A stretch of 64,000 nucleotides of DNA from Apodospora peruviana (lineage: Eukaryota; Ascomycota; Sordariomycetes; Sordariales; Lasiosphaeriaceae). The stretch is taken from contig JAUEDM010000004.1 of the NCBI GenBank assembly GCA_033439685.1, positions 2,108,001 to 2,172,000 on the forward strand, written 5' to 3'. A model generated the notes under the pieces. It searched no databases. It was not told the DNA's origin and was given only the letters and a program-made list of their open reading frames with translations. Below, piece after piece: positions 34,101 through 44,476 of the stretch (position 1 is the first letter of the stretch; every line of letters begins with the position of its first letter). The translations under genes were made by a program, and so were the position numbers.

Positions 34101-34163
34101 TACGGCGGCGGACGAAGCGGTAGTCGTCACCGCATCCACGAAACCTGCTTCGTCCATGTCCAT
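31149..34163 (-). CDS. Asi-type multi-pass membrane RING ubiquitin ligase
   Basis: One intronless frame of 1004 aa, ATG 34163 to TGA 31149. The N-terminal half has several hydrophobic segments, at least five (for example MCILMAVIFN, LLLRFIPIVFLIF, FWALCFMGCIAWSAVTF and FIPHVIVFVGLSICGAIYFLTLII). A long acidic, Ser-rich linker follows, then a RING-like domain at about 952-1004 at the very C-terminus. Its spacing is CVVC, PCRC, CDDC, CVCC: eight cysteines with Cys in the place where C3HC4 RINGs carry His. The end SFSRIYVP follows directly. C-terminal RINGs of this layout on multi-pass proteins are typical of yeast Asi1/Asi3, inner-nuclear-membrane ligases that degrade mislocalised proteins. The family call rests on architecture and RING wording; location in the nuclear envelope is inferred. 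Confidence 0.78.
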   Translation of the reverse strand: MDMDEAGFVDAVTTTASSAAVSAPQVVFGNSSVWHNLTIWTAQHLGYAMNMSKLAPSLEDLVWAGPRMVMKLGRLGSFISFPDAIDGFGQRIIPESTDAGIFHTLSADSAASFLQSSAPTTTPPVTVGQDPIAFASRFSMEGARGLGSVFSYATSKWALMCILMAVIFNRTHIFAATRRRLRLKWPMRLLLRFIPIVFLIFQARKLLQSIQCQTSPNFAELRWGNASKSSDLMFSQSNVFLHGLSSSLLLGATDQHSCQSIRMVPWDDQDQPELEGSMSRLWPLFLTLCVSQFVEVISCTLQGRPVGTETGMTLFEHSLAFAEADAAISNQLGWGLFTNGANASSVTLGQAVALTRAMIMKRVNTSPEVLLIAFLSAMNHVTSLVLGVVNLQPRFRLISTGFWALCFMGCIAWSAVTFSLDDAAGQGLLRYPTVCILGFIPHVIVFVGLSICGAIYFLTLIISAVAYSEPGIGGRRLSFKERVARAHGNMQANVSLSDIRIRMDMDFYTALLRAGFGAVTMASEAVYLNEDRRVGLKRYTWLEDERFQEVETYRMQYFDIGMPGAGFDSVGAIGLVPIKDGQANATSGYARERAAQKVPKNNSSGRRLRDGVGAAERSGRWLMALDYMVNIGKLIITTTALIHVRLLSFVGFVNPPRWLLRLSQRPKAATPESKKSSREERSGQFTFQSRSDGADSAGNGPIDLEAEMRRRFRNGEGFGVIRDSDASESDIDSYLYRWWLNGGWWGNSDTSGDYTPDHDLDDPDFDTTSVISTTETAESEFGWESDPDDQEGDGLVEGQRTPTQRSVNMFAPPVSMGASSREATPMMDTPMDPADLARLLHPQSPEEREEARALAAHLTSDTIMTRSRFKRHEQRQRAQVLFTNRQHFRIGPEKMTPDEEARRLEQLLLSRRRAAAAAQPAAAEAGNHDRLADAGESWATGAAGLGPDGPQCVVCQCAPRTIIVWPCRCLSLCDDCRVSLAMNNFDKCVCCRREVISFSRIYVP

Positions 34164-34793
34164 AGTGCCCCGAGGAGCTTCGAGGATGTCGGAGGGGTGC
34201 CCGACGGGGTGACAGCAGAAGGGAGATTAGGAGCGCGATGGGACGGCGCGGCAAGTGGGAAGATCCGGAAGCACGGGTTTCGGTTCGTGCAGCGCAAGGC
34301 GTATCGAGGTCCTCATTTGGTTTGTGGCATCGTCGAATAGGTGAGAAGAAATCGGGTGCGGGATGCTAGTGGAAGAGGAGTCGACCTATGGTGGCGGGTG
34401 CCCAGAGTAATCGGAATGAATGGACGCGACGTCCGCCAAACGACGCCTTATCCTTGGGTCTTTCCAGCTCTGGTCGGATACAATCATATAATGAACGGTG
34501 GTGCATGCGGGCCAGATATGGAGGTGGGGTCGAAGCTGGCTAGCGTGCGTTATGGCGTGCAGTGAGTTCAGTCTAAATCCCAGCAGCTGGAGATAGATCA
34601 GGTGACGCCTGACGTAAGACGTAAATCCCCTGTAATTCCGCCAAGACGCAGGCCGCCGGTCGCATCTCGGCAACCTCCAATTTGCAAAACGCGCCAACCT
34701 CACAGCACACCACTGCAAAGCTATTCACGGTTTTTGTGATTCGCGCCTTTCTCTCTCAACAACAGAAAAAAGAGGAGAAATAATCCAGACAAG
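34164..34793. promoter_or_regulatory. Divergent promoter region RING gene/U1A-like gene
   Basis: 630 bases between two start codons on opposite strands. Frames at 34341-34718 have no domain. No distinct motif noted. Confidence 0.45.
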
Positions 34794-35707
34794 ATGGCAT
34801 CTGGACCACCCATTGCTACGTATGTGTCATTGCACTCCGACACGTACAAAAGCATACCTGGTGTGATCTCGTCTATAAGGCAAGTTTGAGAAAAGAAAAG
34901 CTGATCGATTTCCTTCCCAAAATTACAGGGTCTATGTGCGCAACCTCGAGGAGCGTGTCAAGCCGGAACCGCTCAAGGAGACGCTCAGAGTCATATTCTC
35001 TGAGTATGGCAACGTCATCGACATCGTCGCGAAGACGAACCTGAAAGCCAAAGGCCAGGCCTTCGTCGTGTTCGACAACCCAGAGTCCGCGGCCAAGGCA
35101 GTCGAGGAGGTCCAAGGCTTCGAGCTATTCGAGAAGCCCATGCACCTCGCCATTGCCCGCACTCGGAGTGATGTCACCGTTAAGATCACGGGCGACGAGG
35201 AAGAGTTTGAGGCGCACAAGCGTCGCCGCCTCGCAGAGAAGGGTATGTTTTACCGCTCTCAAAATTATTTATGTATGCACATGAACTTACAGTTGTGGCC
35301 GTCTCCCAGACAAGAAGAAGGCGCTCGAGGCCGCGGAGGAGCAGAAGCGTCTCAAGCGACCCATGCCAGGAGCGCCCGCCGACGCCCGACCGGTCAAGAA
35401 CGCGCGTGGCGCTGGTCTCAAGCCTACCGGTCCCGCCGCCGCTACCATTATACCCGACGAGTACCTGCCGCCCAACAGGATCCTCTTCGTGCAGAACTTG
35501 CCAGATGGGTTTGGTAAGGAGGAACTCATCAACATTTTCAGCCGCTTCGAGGGCTTCCGCGAGGTCCGTACTGTGCCAGGTCGCAGCGGTATCGCCTTCG
35601 TCGAGTACGAGACCGAGAGTGGTGCCATTGCAGCCAAGGAAAATACTGCTGGCATGTCACTGAAGAACGGAGAGAAGACCATGAAGGTCACCTACCAGCG
35701 CCAGTAG
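34794..35707 (+). CDS. U1A/U2B''-like snRNP protein with two RRMs
   Basis: Three exons, 34794-34819, 34929-35242 and 35310-35707, give 245 aa. The 26-nt first exon encodes MASGPPIAT and splices to VYVRNLEERVK. RRM1 has RNP2 (VYVRNL) and RNP1 (KGQAFVVF) at residues about 9-87. A Lys/Arg-rich linker (KRRRLAEKDKKKALEAAEEQ) follows, and RRM2 has ILFVQNLP and RSGIAFVEY at about 165-245. This layout is that of U1A and U2B'' of the spliceosomal U1 and U2 snRNPs, where RRM1 binds the snRNA loop. Fungi like this usually have a single such protein, as in Drosophila SNF, so I do not choose between MUD1 and MSL1. Confidence 0.9.
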
Positions 35708-36001
35708 GGAATGCGCTAGTAGGGAGTACCTTATTAACCATCAAAAAAATCGGCGAGGGTCCGTGATGGCATTAGATCAGGATTCATGTCCGTAAATAGG
35801 TAGGGTGGTCAAGAGCTATAGTTTTACAGTTCATCCTCCCAAGACAGAAGGATCAAGTGTTGTTGCGGGCGTTACATGACAGATACCCAATGCGAACAGG
35901 AAAAGAAATGACAAGAAAGCAAATAACTCCTGGAGTGCGCCTATGCCTGGTCCAAGGGACAATCTTGAAAAAAGCACCCACCGCTCGATCCAGAGCGGCT
36001 T

Positions 36002-37245
36002 CTAAAAGATGACATCTTCGTCTTCGGCAGCAGCGGCCCCAAGGATGTCCGAAGGTCCATCGTCTGCTACCTGATCCTTTTCGTCCATCGCACCTTGTGC
36101 CTCTTTCCTTGCCTTCATTTCCGCATCTTGCGCGGCGTTGTCACGTTGCTTCTTGTTGGCAACCTATTGATCTTTAGTATAAGTGTCACGACGCGGGTTC
36201 AATGAGCACTGACCTTCTTGAGTCTATAGAACTCCTCTCTGTCCAACTCGTCGAGCTCGGAGTTGATATCTGCATTATTGGGTTAGCAAATTGGTCTATC
36301 CCCCCAAGTCCCCGAGATAGCAAGATGGTTGCTTACACTTGATGGTATTCTCAGTCCTTGGGATAATGACATGCTCGCTGCGTCTGGTTAGGCCAAAGAG
36401 CATCAAAAGTTGAATTAGGCATTGATGCTGTATTGATCACTTACATAGCATTGACTAAAGGAAACACGGTTAGGATCAGGTCTACGGCAACTTGACAACC
36501 CTCGGGACAGGACTCACCTCTGCGATTGACAACCTTGATGACCTCATCCAGGATCACGAAGGCCGTCTGGAGACTGGCAAGCTCAACCAGCGCCTCTACC
36601 GCTCTGGCATACGTCTCCCGACACCGCTGGACCTGCTGGCCCCCCTTTCCGAGCCCCGTCATGGCGAAATCGTTGTTGCCCTCCGTGGTGTAGGCCTCGA
36701 AGGTGGGAAGCAGGACACCCGAGACGTTCTCCTGTTTGGCGCGGATGCGGAAGCGCGCGGCTTTAGCCGACTCCTGGATCTGGTAACCGATGTTTCCTCC
36801 GACTGCGTAAGTGACCTCGGCGAGTGAAAGGGACGCAATCTGCATTACTCGGCCCATCTTGCGCTTGGCTTCGTCGATTCGCCGCGTGATCTCTGTAGTA
36901 GTGTGTTGATATGGTTAGGATCTGCCATCATGCTCGCCATACCCTCGGCACGGGTGATGTTACCTCGGAAACGCCTTAAATAGAGGAGAGGCTCGCGTTA
37001 GTCCTGTCGAGGTGATAACTTTCATTAAAGGGGGGGATACATACTTGGTTAAAGCTTCACTCTTCCTCTTGAGCAAGCTGTGGCCGGTCTCAGCTCCCTT
37101 GAGCTTGGCTTTCATCAAGCCCAGGGACTGCCGTGTGGGGAAAACGGCCTCGCGGTCCTGAACATCTTGTCAGCCTTCCTGTTCCTCGGTGGTGGCGGTT
37201 GATGCTAGGAGATAGCTTTGGTGAACCCACTGCGGCTCCAGACAT
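36002..37245 (-). CDS. VMA8: V-type proton ATPase subunit D
   Basis: Eight exons: 37231-37245, 37045-37157, 36964-36974, 36518-36892, 36445-36454, 36337-36377, 36214-36269 and 36002-36163. They sum to 783 nt, 260 aa. Introns are 50-73 nt. Two micro-exons of 11 and 10 nt are required to keep the conserved frame: KRFR|EITRRIDEAKRKMGR and VVNRR|VNAI|EHVIIPRTENTIK. The N-terminus is MSGAADREAVFPTRQSLGLMKAKLKGAETGHSLLKRK and continues through ASLSLAEVTYAVGGNIGYQ, all typical of Vma8. In the family, subunit D is the central rotor stalk of the V1 sector, acidifying vacuole and endosomes. The acidic C-terminus ends AEDEDVIF. Divergent from SYF1 with 712 nt between starts. Confidence 0.95.
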
Positions 37246-37957
37246 GTTTGCGAATCGCCGGGCAGGCTGCTGAGCAAAGGGGGTTTAGGATGCGACGAAA
37301 GGGAGGTCTAAGCGGGAATATAGGGGTGCATAGAATTCCTGTTGGTAGGGTTGAGGTTGAAGCCTGTGAATGTACTGGAGATTGGAGGGACGGGCCGTTA
37401 ACGGTGGAGCTTGGAGCTTCGCGATGGAGGGATCTCGCGCAGGGCAGTTGGATGTTAGAAGTCAGCTCCCCCGCCGAGCCACCACCACAGCCGTACGGAA
37501 TACTGCAGGCGCCAACAGCATCTGGCAATTCACGTAGTGCAGGTAGTTACGTAGCGGCGTACCGGGTTACTCCGTACTAGTTTAGCGACGTCGGCCCGCT
37601 GGAGTCGGCTGTAACAGGGGTTCTGTTCATGCCAAGCCCAGTACTTAGGTGGTCTGAGCGTACAGTATTTGTGCTTAGGAACAGCCAGCTGGTTTGCGGT
37701 CAATCGCCAGACGTCGGGTCGTCCAATGAATGGGTTGGGTACCGAAACACAAAAAGATTCGTTAGAATCGCAACCACAACCACGTTCGACCTGTCATCCT
37801 CGCCGTCGCGCGAGCAACCTTCCTCAGAAGCGTGCAGCAGTGATGACGTGACAACAGCTGCTTGCTAACCTTTTTCTCTACTTGTCTTTCCAATCCTGCG
37901 ACCCCGTCGCGACAGGCGCCCATCGCTTGCTCCGTCGACAAGCCAGCAAACTCGGCC
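37246..37957. promoter_or_regulatory. Divergent promoter region VMA8/SYF1
   Basis: 712 bases between two opposite start codons. Short frames on both strands carry no domain. The part next to SYF1 is pyrimidine-rich (about 37860-37950), common in fungal leaders. Confidence 0.5.
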
Positions 37958-40565
37958 ATGTTTTCGACACTGCCTCAAAGGTCAGGTCGCCGGCTGGACT
38001 TAGCCCTGGTGGTATGTTTAGCCCTCCTTTGCGCAACTCGGTTGAACGACGCTAATCTGTGATCTCTAGACCGAGGACGACCATCCCTACGAACAAGATA
38101 TCCAACGAAACCCTGGAAATACGAAGCCATGGATCGCTTACATCGAATACAAACTCCAGCACGGGACGGTGCGGGAGCAAGCTTTCGTGATGGAGAGAGC
38201 CTGTGTACAACTCCCACGATCATATAAGCTTTGGAAGATGGTTAGTACTGTTGACATACCAATTTCAGGACTCGTCACATATTTAACATGACTACAGTAT
38301 CTCCGATTTAGGACGAAACACGTCGCCAAACTCAATGCCGCTATCTTCGCCGGCGAGTACCGAAAAGTCAACGCGCTATTCGAGCGGGCGCTGATCTTAT
38401 TAAACAAAATGCCGCGGATATGGGAAATGTACTTGAAGTTTTTAATGCAACAGCCGCTAGTTACTCTCACGAGACACACGTTTGACCGAGCCCTCCGAGC
38501 ATTGCCGATCACGCAGCACAACAGGATATGGGCGCTCTACCGACCGTTTGCGAATTCCGCAGAAGGCGAAACCGCGGTCAAGATCTGGCGGCGGTACATG
38601 CAGGTCCACCCCGAAGATGCCGAAGATTTTATCGAGCTCCTTACGCACGTGGGACTGCACACGGAGGCCGTCCACAGGTACATCACCATCTTGAACAACC
38701 CCAGATTTTCAAGTAAAAATGGAAAAGGGCATTACGAGCTTTGGAGCGAAATGGTCGATTTGATGGTCGAGCACGCGACTGAGGTCGAGACCGGCCATGA
38801 GACGGGGATCGATGTGGAACGCATCATTCGAAGCGGAATCGAACGATTTGCCGATCAGAGGGGGAAGTTGTGGTGCGGTCTGGCAACATACTGGATCCGG
38901 CGCGGCAGCTTCGAGCGCGCGAGGGATGTGTTCGAAGAGGGCATAACGACAGTTATGACGGTACGCGACTTTACGCTCATCTTTGATTCCTACACAGAAT
39001 TTGAGGAGTCAATCATCGGGGCATTGATGGAGTTGGCTTCAGCGCGAGCTGAGAAGGGGGTGGTTGACGAGGTGGCCGACTTCGACCTCGACATTCGCAT
39101 GATGCGATTTGAGCACCTTATGGATCGACGACCTTTCCTTCTAAACGACGTGCTCCTTCGGCAGAACCCAAATAGCGTTACCGAATGGGAGAAGCGTGTC
39201 GCTCTCTGGGGCGATAACAAGCAGGAAGTCGTGCAAACATATACCGACGCGATTGCTTCAATCCAACCCAAGAAAGCCGTGGGCGCATTCCACCAGTTAT
39301 GGACCAACTACGCCAAATTTTACGAGAGCGGAGGAGATCTGCGCAACGCCAGAATTATCATGGAGAAGGCTGTCAAGGTGCCGTTCAAATCAGTTGCGGA
39401 ACTCGCCGATATGTGGATCGAATGGGCAAATATGGAGCTCCGGAACGAGAACTTCGACGATGCGGTCAGGATCATGGCTAAGGCTGTACAGGCACCAAAG
39501 AGGTCGACCGTGGACTACTTTGACGAGACCCTATCACCTCAACAACGAGTCCACAAGAGCTGGAAGCTCTGGAGTTTCTACGTCGATCTCGTGGAGAGCG
39601 TAAGCTCTCTGGACGAAACCAAGAAGGTCTACGAGAGGATATTCGAGCTCCGAATCGCCACTCCTCAGACGGTAGTGAACTACGCCAACCTCATGGAGGA
39701 ACACAAATACTACGAAGAGTCGTTCAAGATCTACGAGCGGGGTCTTGATCTTTTCAGCTACCCTGTTGCCTTTGAGCTCTGGAACCTCTACCTAACCAAG
39801 GCCGTGGACCGCAAGATCAGCATCGAGCGGCTGCGGGATCTCTTTGAGCAGGCGGTCGAGGACTGCCCTCCGCGGTTCGCCAAGGTTATCTATCTCATGT
39901 ACGGGAACCTCGAGGAGGAACGCGGTCTCGCCCGTCACGCCATGCGCATCTACGAGCGCGCCACCCGCGCCGTCTCGGACGAAGACCGGGCGGACATGTT
40001 CAACTTCTACATCACCAAGTCGGCCTCCAACTTTGGGCTGCCGTCGACGCGCCCCATTTACGAGCGCGCCATCGCCGCGCTGCCCGACAACGAGGCGCGC
40101 GACATGTGCCTCAAGTTCGCCGACATGGAGAAGCGCCTGGGCGAGATCGACCGCTCCAGGGCCATCTACGGGCACGCGTCGCAGTTCTGCGACCCTCGCA
40201 CGAACCCGGGCTTCTGGCAGAAGTGGGAGTCGTTCGAGGTACAGCACGGCAACGAGGACACGTTCAAGGAGATGCTGCGTATCAAGCGCAGCGTCCAGGC
40301 GCAGTACAACACCGATGTCAACTTTATCGCGTCCCAGGCGCTGGCGCGGCAGCAAAAGGCACACCTCGATGCCGGGGGCGCTGGGGATGGAGAGATCGAC
40401 AACGAGGTTGCCGATGCGATGGAGCAGCTGGAGAGGCAAGCGCGCGCGCCCGCGGGCTTTGTCGCCTCGTCGGAGGCGCCGAAGGGCGGTATTGCGCTTT
40501 CTCAACAGCCGCCGGTCGAGGTGTCAAATCCGGATGCTATTGACCTTGACGATATGGATGAATAA
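37958..40565 (+). CDS. SYF1: Pre-mRNA splicing factor Syf1 (XAB2-like, HAT repeats)
   Basis: Three exons, 37958-38011, 38070-38240 and 38298-40565, encode 830 aa. Conserved blocks begin right after the first splice with TEDDHPYEQDIQRNP and continue through ERACVQLPRSYKLWKMYLRFR, KMPRIWEMYLKFL and ALPITQHNRIWALYRPFA. The entire protein is made of HAT (half-a-TPR) repeats, with recurring W..Y.. and YERA patterns to about residue 740. An acidic tail ends DLDDMDE. Syf1 is a core scaffold of the Prp19/NTC complex in the activated spliceosome; its human counterpart XAB2 also acts in transcription-coupled repair. Clf1 has similar repeats but differs in length and N-terminus. Confidence 0.95.
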
Positions 40566-41360
40566 GACTACCTTACTTTAAGATTGAGGTATTCTACGTG
40601 TTGCCACCAAACTTGTACATAACAGACATACATACAACGAGCCGTCGGGGTGGGGGGGATGCCGGGTCGATGGATGGGCGGTTTATTTTGTTCGTTTTTT
40701 TCATTTGTTTCTTCTCGGGAGGAGACTAGGCTGGTTGGTTTGTTGATGATGGGTAGGTTACATAGGGCAGGAAGGATAGGGAAGGGCCAGTTTGAGGAAG
40801 GGATTTACTACATTGCTCATCAAGTCTTGTCAACGGTGTGGTGTTGTTGTTCTCAGTCAATTAGATACTTGGCGAGCACCAGAGAGCGAGACCGACTTCT
40901 CTCTTTTCTTTTCTGCCAAATCAGTTCAGTTTAAGAGTTCTCTTTGATTACGACAATTGCAGAAGCATATTTGGAAATCAGTAATACCACTGTTGATATG
41001 TTACCACATGCCAAGGTAAGAAAACATACAGAAAACAGAAAATCAACCCTTCCTCTACAAGAACCTTTTTCTCGCTCTTTCGACGTCAGCCCTTTGCTCT
41101 TGTTCACTCTCTACCAGTCTTGGTAGTTCCAAAGACGATGTGGAAAAACTAATTGCAAGACAAACTCCTCAATAGGGGTAGGTATCACACTCCGGCATTA
41201 AGAGAGGAACATAAAGAAAATGACAAAAATTGCAAAACTCCTTTCTGCCGGGTAGGTATATCCATTCTCCTGTTGATACAAACTCGTTCGTGCTTGGAGG
41301 CGGGTAACATGCACAGACAACCAAACTCCATCATGGCCATATTTGAGGGTAACGTACTAT
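40566..41360. other. Convergent intergenic region SYF1/small gene
   Basis: About 800 bases between two stop codons. Includes T- and G-rich runs near 40650-40720. Frames up to 148 codons on the plus strand (41153-41599) are antisense shadows. No gene called. Confidence 0.5.
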
Positions 41361-42040
41361 CTACTTTTTGCTTCCAAAGATGCTGTACCCTTTCTCGGCG
41401 TGCTTCTCGTGAAATTTTGAAGCATAGTTACTGTCAATGTGTCCGTCGCGCGAGCTGGGGACGGCATAGATGGAGCCCTTGCGCTTCTGGAAGCGGCTGG
41501 GGGGTACTTTGGAGGCGTCTGAAAGATCACGAGGTGAGGGCACGTCAGTCAATGTGCTTGATAGGAAAAGGGTATCGGTTTGTTTCTGAATCAAGGTAGG
41601 GGATATCAGAAATGTAAGGGTTGGTCAAGACCGGGGATAGCAGCAAGAAATCAGTTGCAGCTCAGTGAGTCGGTTGTCTGGAAGGGTAAAAAGGGGGAGA
41701 GGTGGGTCTGTTTGTGCAGGGGATAAAAGGGGCTGCCCGGGAGATCATGGGTTTGTTTGTTTGTTTTGCCTGTATATTATCGACATGCAAGATATGTCAG
41801 AAAAGCTTACCCCATTCAGCACTCCCACGACGTTGCTGTCCTGCTTCTTGAGCGAAAGGCAGAGCAGGTGACGATGACGACTCCTGTGGTTGTTGCTGGG
41901 AGAACATCCCTTCCGACTGCACCTGCCGCTGCTGCTGTTGTTCAGTTGGAGAATCTGCAAAATCGACAGGTCAATTGACGTTCCTGGTAGAAGATATGTT
42001 TTGATTTGGTGTTGGGGAGGAGGGAAGCCTTACCGGCCAT
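41361..42040 (-). CDS. Small fungal protein of unknown function, 102 aa
   Basis: Three exons, 42034-42040 (ATGGCCG), 41811-41954 and 41361-41518, sum to 309 nt and 102 codons. All splice sites are canonical (GTAAGG/TGCAG and GTAAGC/TTCAG) and the phases fit. The first half is Gln/Ser-rich and probably disordered. The second half is compact and conserved in feel: SAEWDASKVPPSRFQKRKG, then SIYAVPSSRDGHID, then FHEKHAEKGYSIFGSKK. I do not recognise a named family; the phrase with FQKRKGSIYA followed by SRDGH looks familiar from unnamed ascomycete proteins. No signal peptide or membrane segment is seen. Basic C-terminus. Introns lie after codon 2 and around codon 50. The consistent splice structure makes a real gene likely. 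Confidence 0.75.
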
Positions 42041-44355
42041 TGCTTTTGTCGAATAGGTGTGTTTGACTTAGGTATTTTAGGTAGGGAAATAAGGTGGGTT
42101 GAGAGGAGAGCGATATGTCTTAGGTTCAAATATCGATACTGATAGGTAAGGTACTTGGGTATGTTCTCACGATGTAAAGGTTAGAAGGTTAGGCAGATGG
42201 GGTGTTGAGCTATATACTAGAGACGGGGAGACGGACAGGGAGAAGGAACAAATGAGATAGCGAAGGGGGGAAAGAAAAAGCCACACTCGTTTATCATCGT
42301 CCCTTTCCAATTTGTCCTGTCCCGTGATCCCATTATCATCATCCCATCCGAGTTCCACCAGTTCCTTCCGTGCTTCCCCAATCATAACTGAAAGGAAGCT
42401 GCCGTTAAGAGGGCTGTGCTGTTGCCCACTGCATTGCCCAATGCCATTTTGTTCGAGGATGTGTGTGCCACACCTCCCATATCACTCTCATTTTCATCTT
42501 AATACAGCAAAACCGCAATATCATTACGTCGTTGGAGCAATCAGACTTTCTCAGTTTTGACGTCATGCGGGGGATTATCGCTCCCAACGCCACCACAGCC
42601 ATCAGTAGCTCGCACACCACCACGAGCGCCAATTCTCAACCCAGCATCTCTTATCTTTTAACACTTCAGATGCTAGATATGTTCTAGTCCGGCACTTGAA
42701 AGCCAATGAAAGCCTTGGGCACCCAACATCGGAAGGCAATATCAGATATTGGAGAGTCGCCTTCATCATAGTAGGGACGCAAGAACAACAGAGGGGAAGG
42801 AAATGTTTAAATGTCGTTAGACCTGTTTCCTCCGGAGTGTCGATCGTCCAGTTCAATCACAAATCCAATAATATAGTGAGTCAGGTGTGTGGAAACGGGA
42901 TGCTCGAACCGGTTGATGTGATTAGCTCACAAGAATATCAACCAGCCCGGGTTTTAAGTTAAATGTTTGATATATTGATACCGATATGAAAGTTTGAAGA
43001 GAATATGCGGAGTTGGACGAAAGACAGAAAGGAAAGAGGCCTCAAAGGAAGACTGATGATACAGCGAGACTTGATAAAACAAACCCCTTTTGAGCGATCC
43101 AGCCAACTCCATACGACCCTTTCCAACGAAGACAAAGAAAGTAGAGAAAGTGGCTGTGAGGCAAGAAACACTTTTATATGATTGCGTTGATTTGTCAGCG
43201 TAGCAAATGAGATCAAATAAAGATCGAGGAATCGTTGTAATTCTGTAAGCAACATGGGAATATAGCAAATAAGAGATGGATACCAGGGAGTAAATAAGTA
43301 GCGAGTAATAGTGGTGTAATCAGTACGGTTCTGAATGTTGACGGCTATCTGTCGATGAAGTATCTCCGGATTGATGTATAGAAAAGATAGAAAAGGGATA
43401 AAAAGAAAGAAGGACAAGAGTGATAGTGTAGCATTGGCCAGTTCGGTTCTTCGCAGATATTCGGCAGGCTATCCCGGGTAACTGGCTTGGGCTTCTTAAT
43501 GTGATGGTTCTTCCTCGAGAGTCCGATAGGTTCCAGGTCGAGACGATTGGTTAACAGAGCAGGTTGCAGAATGCAAGTAAGATCTGCAGCTGTACCTTGA
43601 ATTCCTATTTCCTCGTATATTCCCATGGAGTATTCCCATGGGAAGCGACCCAGCGGCGTTTGGTTGTCCGCAACTTCCGGTTACCCACCACCTCATCAGA
43701 TAAGGATCATTTATGCGCTGTAGGAACCTACTTAAGGCAGCTGGCACCCAGCATGCTTCTGTCCACAAGGTCTTTCGCTTTCCTCTGTTTCCGGTGCAAA
43801 AACTTACGGTGATCCCTTACACCTAGGTATATACTTACACACCGTGGACTATCGTTGATTGTCGGGCAACCATTTTCATGCAGGCCGTCAGGCTACCCGA
43901 AAACATCGTCTCTCCCAACCTAAGAAGAGGTGCTAGTAAGGAGACATGGATATGCCGGGAGCAGACGATGCGGGTCTCTGGAAACAACTGGAAACCTCAA
44001 TACTTCCCAGGTCCACCCAAGCCCACAACATGGACAAGCACGTGAAAAGCACAAAACCCAAGCCCCCCCTTCCCCCCTAGGTATGCCCTGGTGCACCTGT
44101 TGACTTGACTATCTTCATCCCAAGAACTATTCATTAACAAAGTAGGTACAGTTTGTGACGTCGTTTTCGTCTTGTCCGACGAATCCAACATATTTCACTG
44201 TCTTGCCGATCCAAGCCGCCCGCACTGTACCGCAAGACCCCTGCTGACCACCACAAATTTTAGCTTTATTCAGTGCCAAATCTGGTATACCGCGGGAGTC
44301 CGTTAGTCGGAGGCCAACGCAACGGCACACACAAGACCCTCGATCTGCCCTAGAT

Positions 44356-44372
44356 CCCCCCCCCCCCCCCCC
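44356..44372 (+). repeat. Poly-C homopolymer, 17 nt
   Basis: Seventeen consecutive C residues about 105 nt upstream of the CHO2 start codon. A run this long may be misread in length by sequencing and could vary between isolates. Confidence 0.95.
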
Positions 44373-44402
44373 ACGCTTCAAGTTTACTGTTGATCTTGTG
44401 GG

Positions 44403-44447
44403 ATGGTACCAATTGTGCGGAACCTCAACGTTCGTCATTTCATCTAG
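44403..44447 (+). other. Candidate upstream ORF in the CHO2 leader, 14 codons
   Basis: ATG at 44403 opens a 14-codon frame (MVPIVRNLNVRHFI) ending in TAG at 44447, 29 nt before the CHO2 ATG. It would lie in the leader if transcription starts upstream of about 44400, which is not known. Regulation of CHO2 translation by it is only a possibility. Confidence 0.4.
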
Positions 44448-44476
44448 TCTTGGGCACCCGGATTTAACACTCGAGA

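Larger units (their letters stand above)
42041..44476. promoter_or_regulatory. Long divergent region small gene/CHO2
   Basis: About 2.4 kb between opposite start codons. The stretch 42900-43450 is A/T-rich and holds a 152-codon minus-strand frame without a domain. The part next to CHO2 contains a 17-C homopolymer and a short upstream ORF, listed separately. Confidence 0.5.

Noticed and set aside
39792..40505. 237-codon minus-strand frame opposite SYF1
   Set aside because: Shadow of the GC-rich HAT-repeat coding sequence.
42959..43417. 152-codon minus-strand frame rich in Phe, Leu, Ser and Ile upstream of CHO2
   Set aside because: A/T-rich composition explains its hydrophobic look; no organised transmembrane pattern or family motif.
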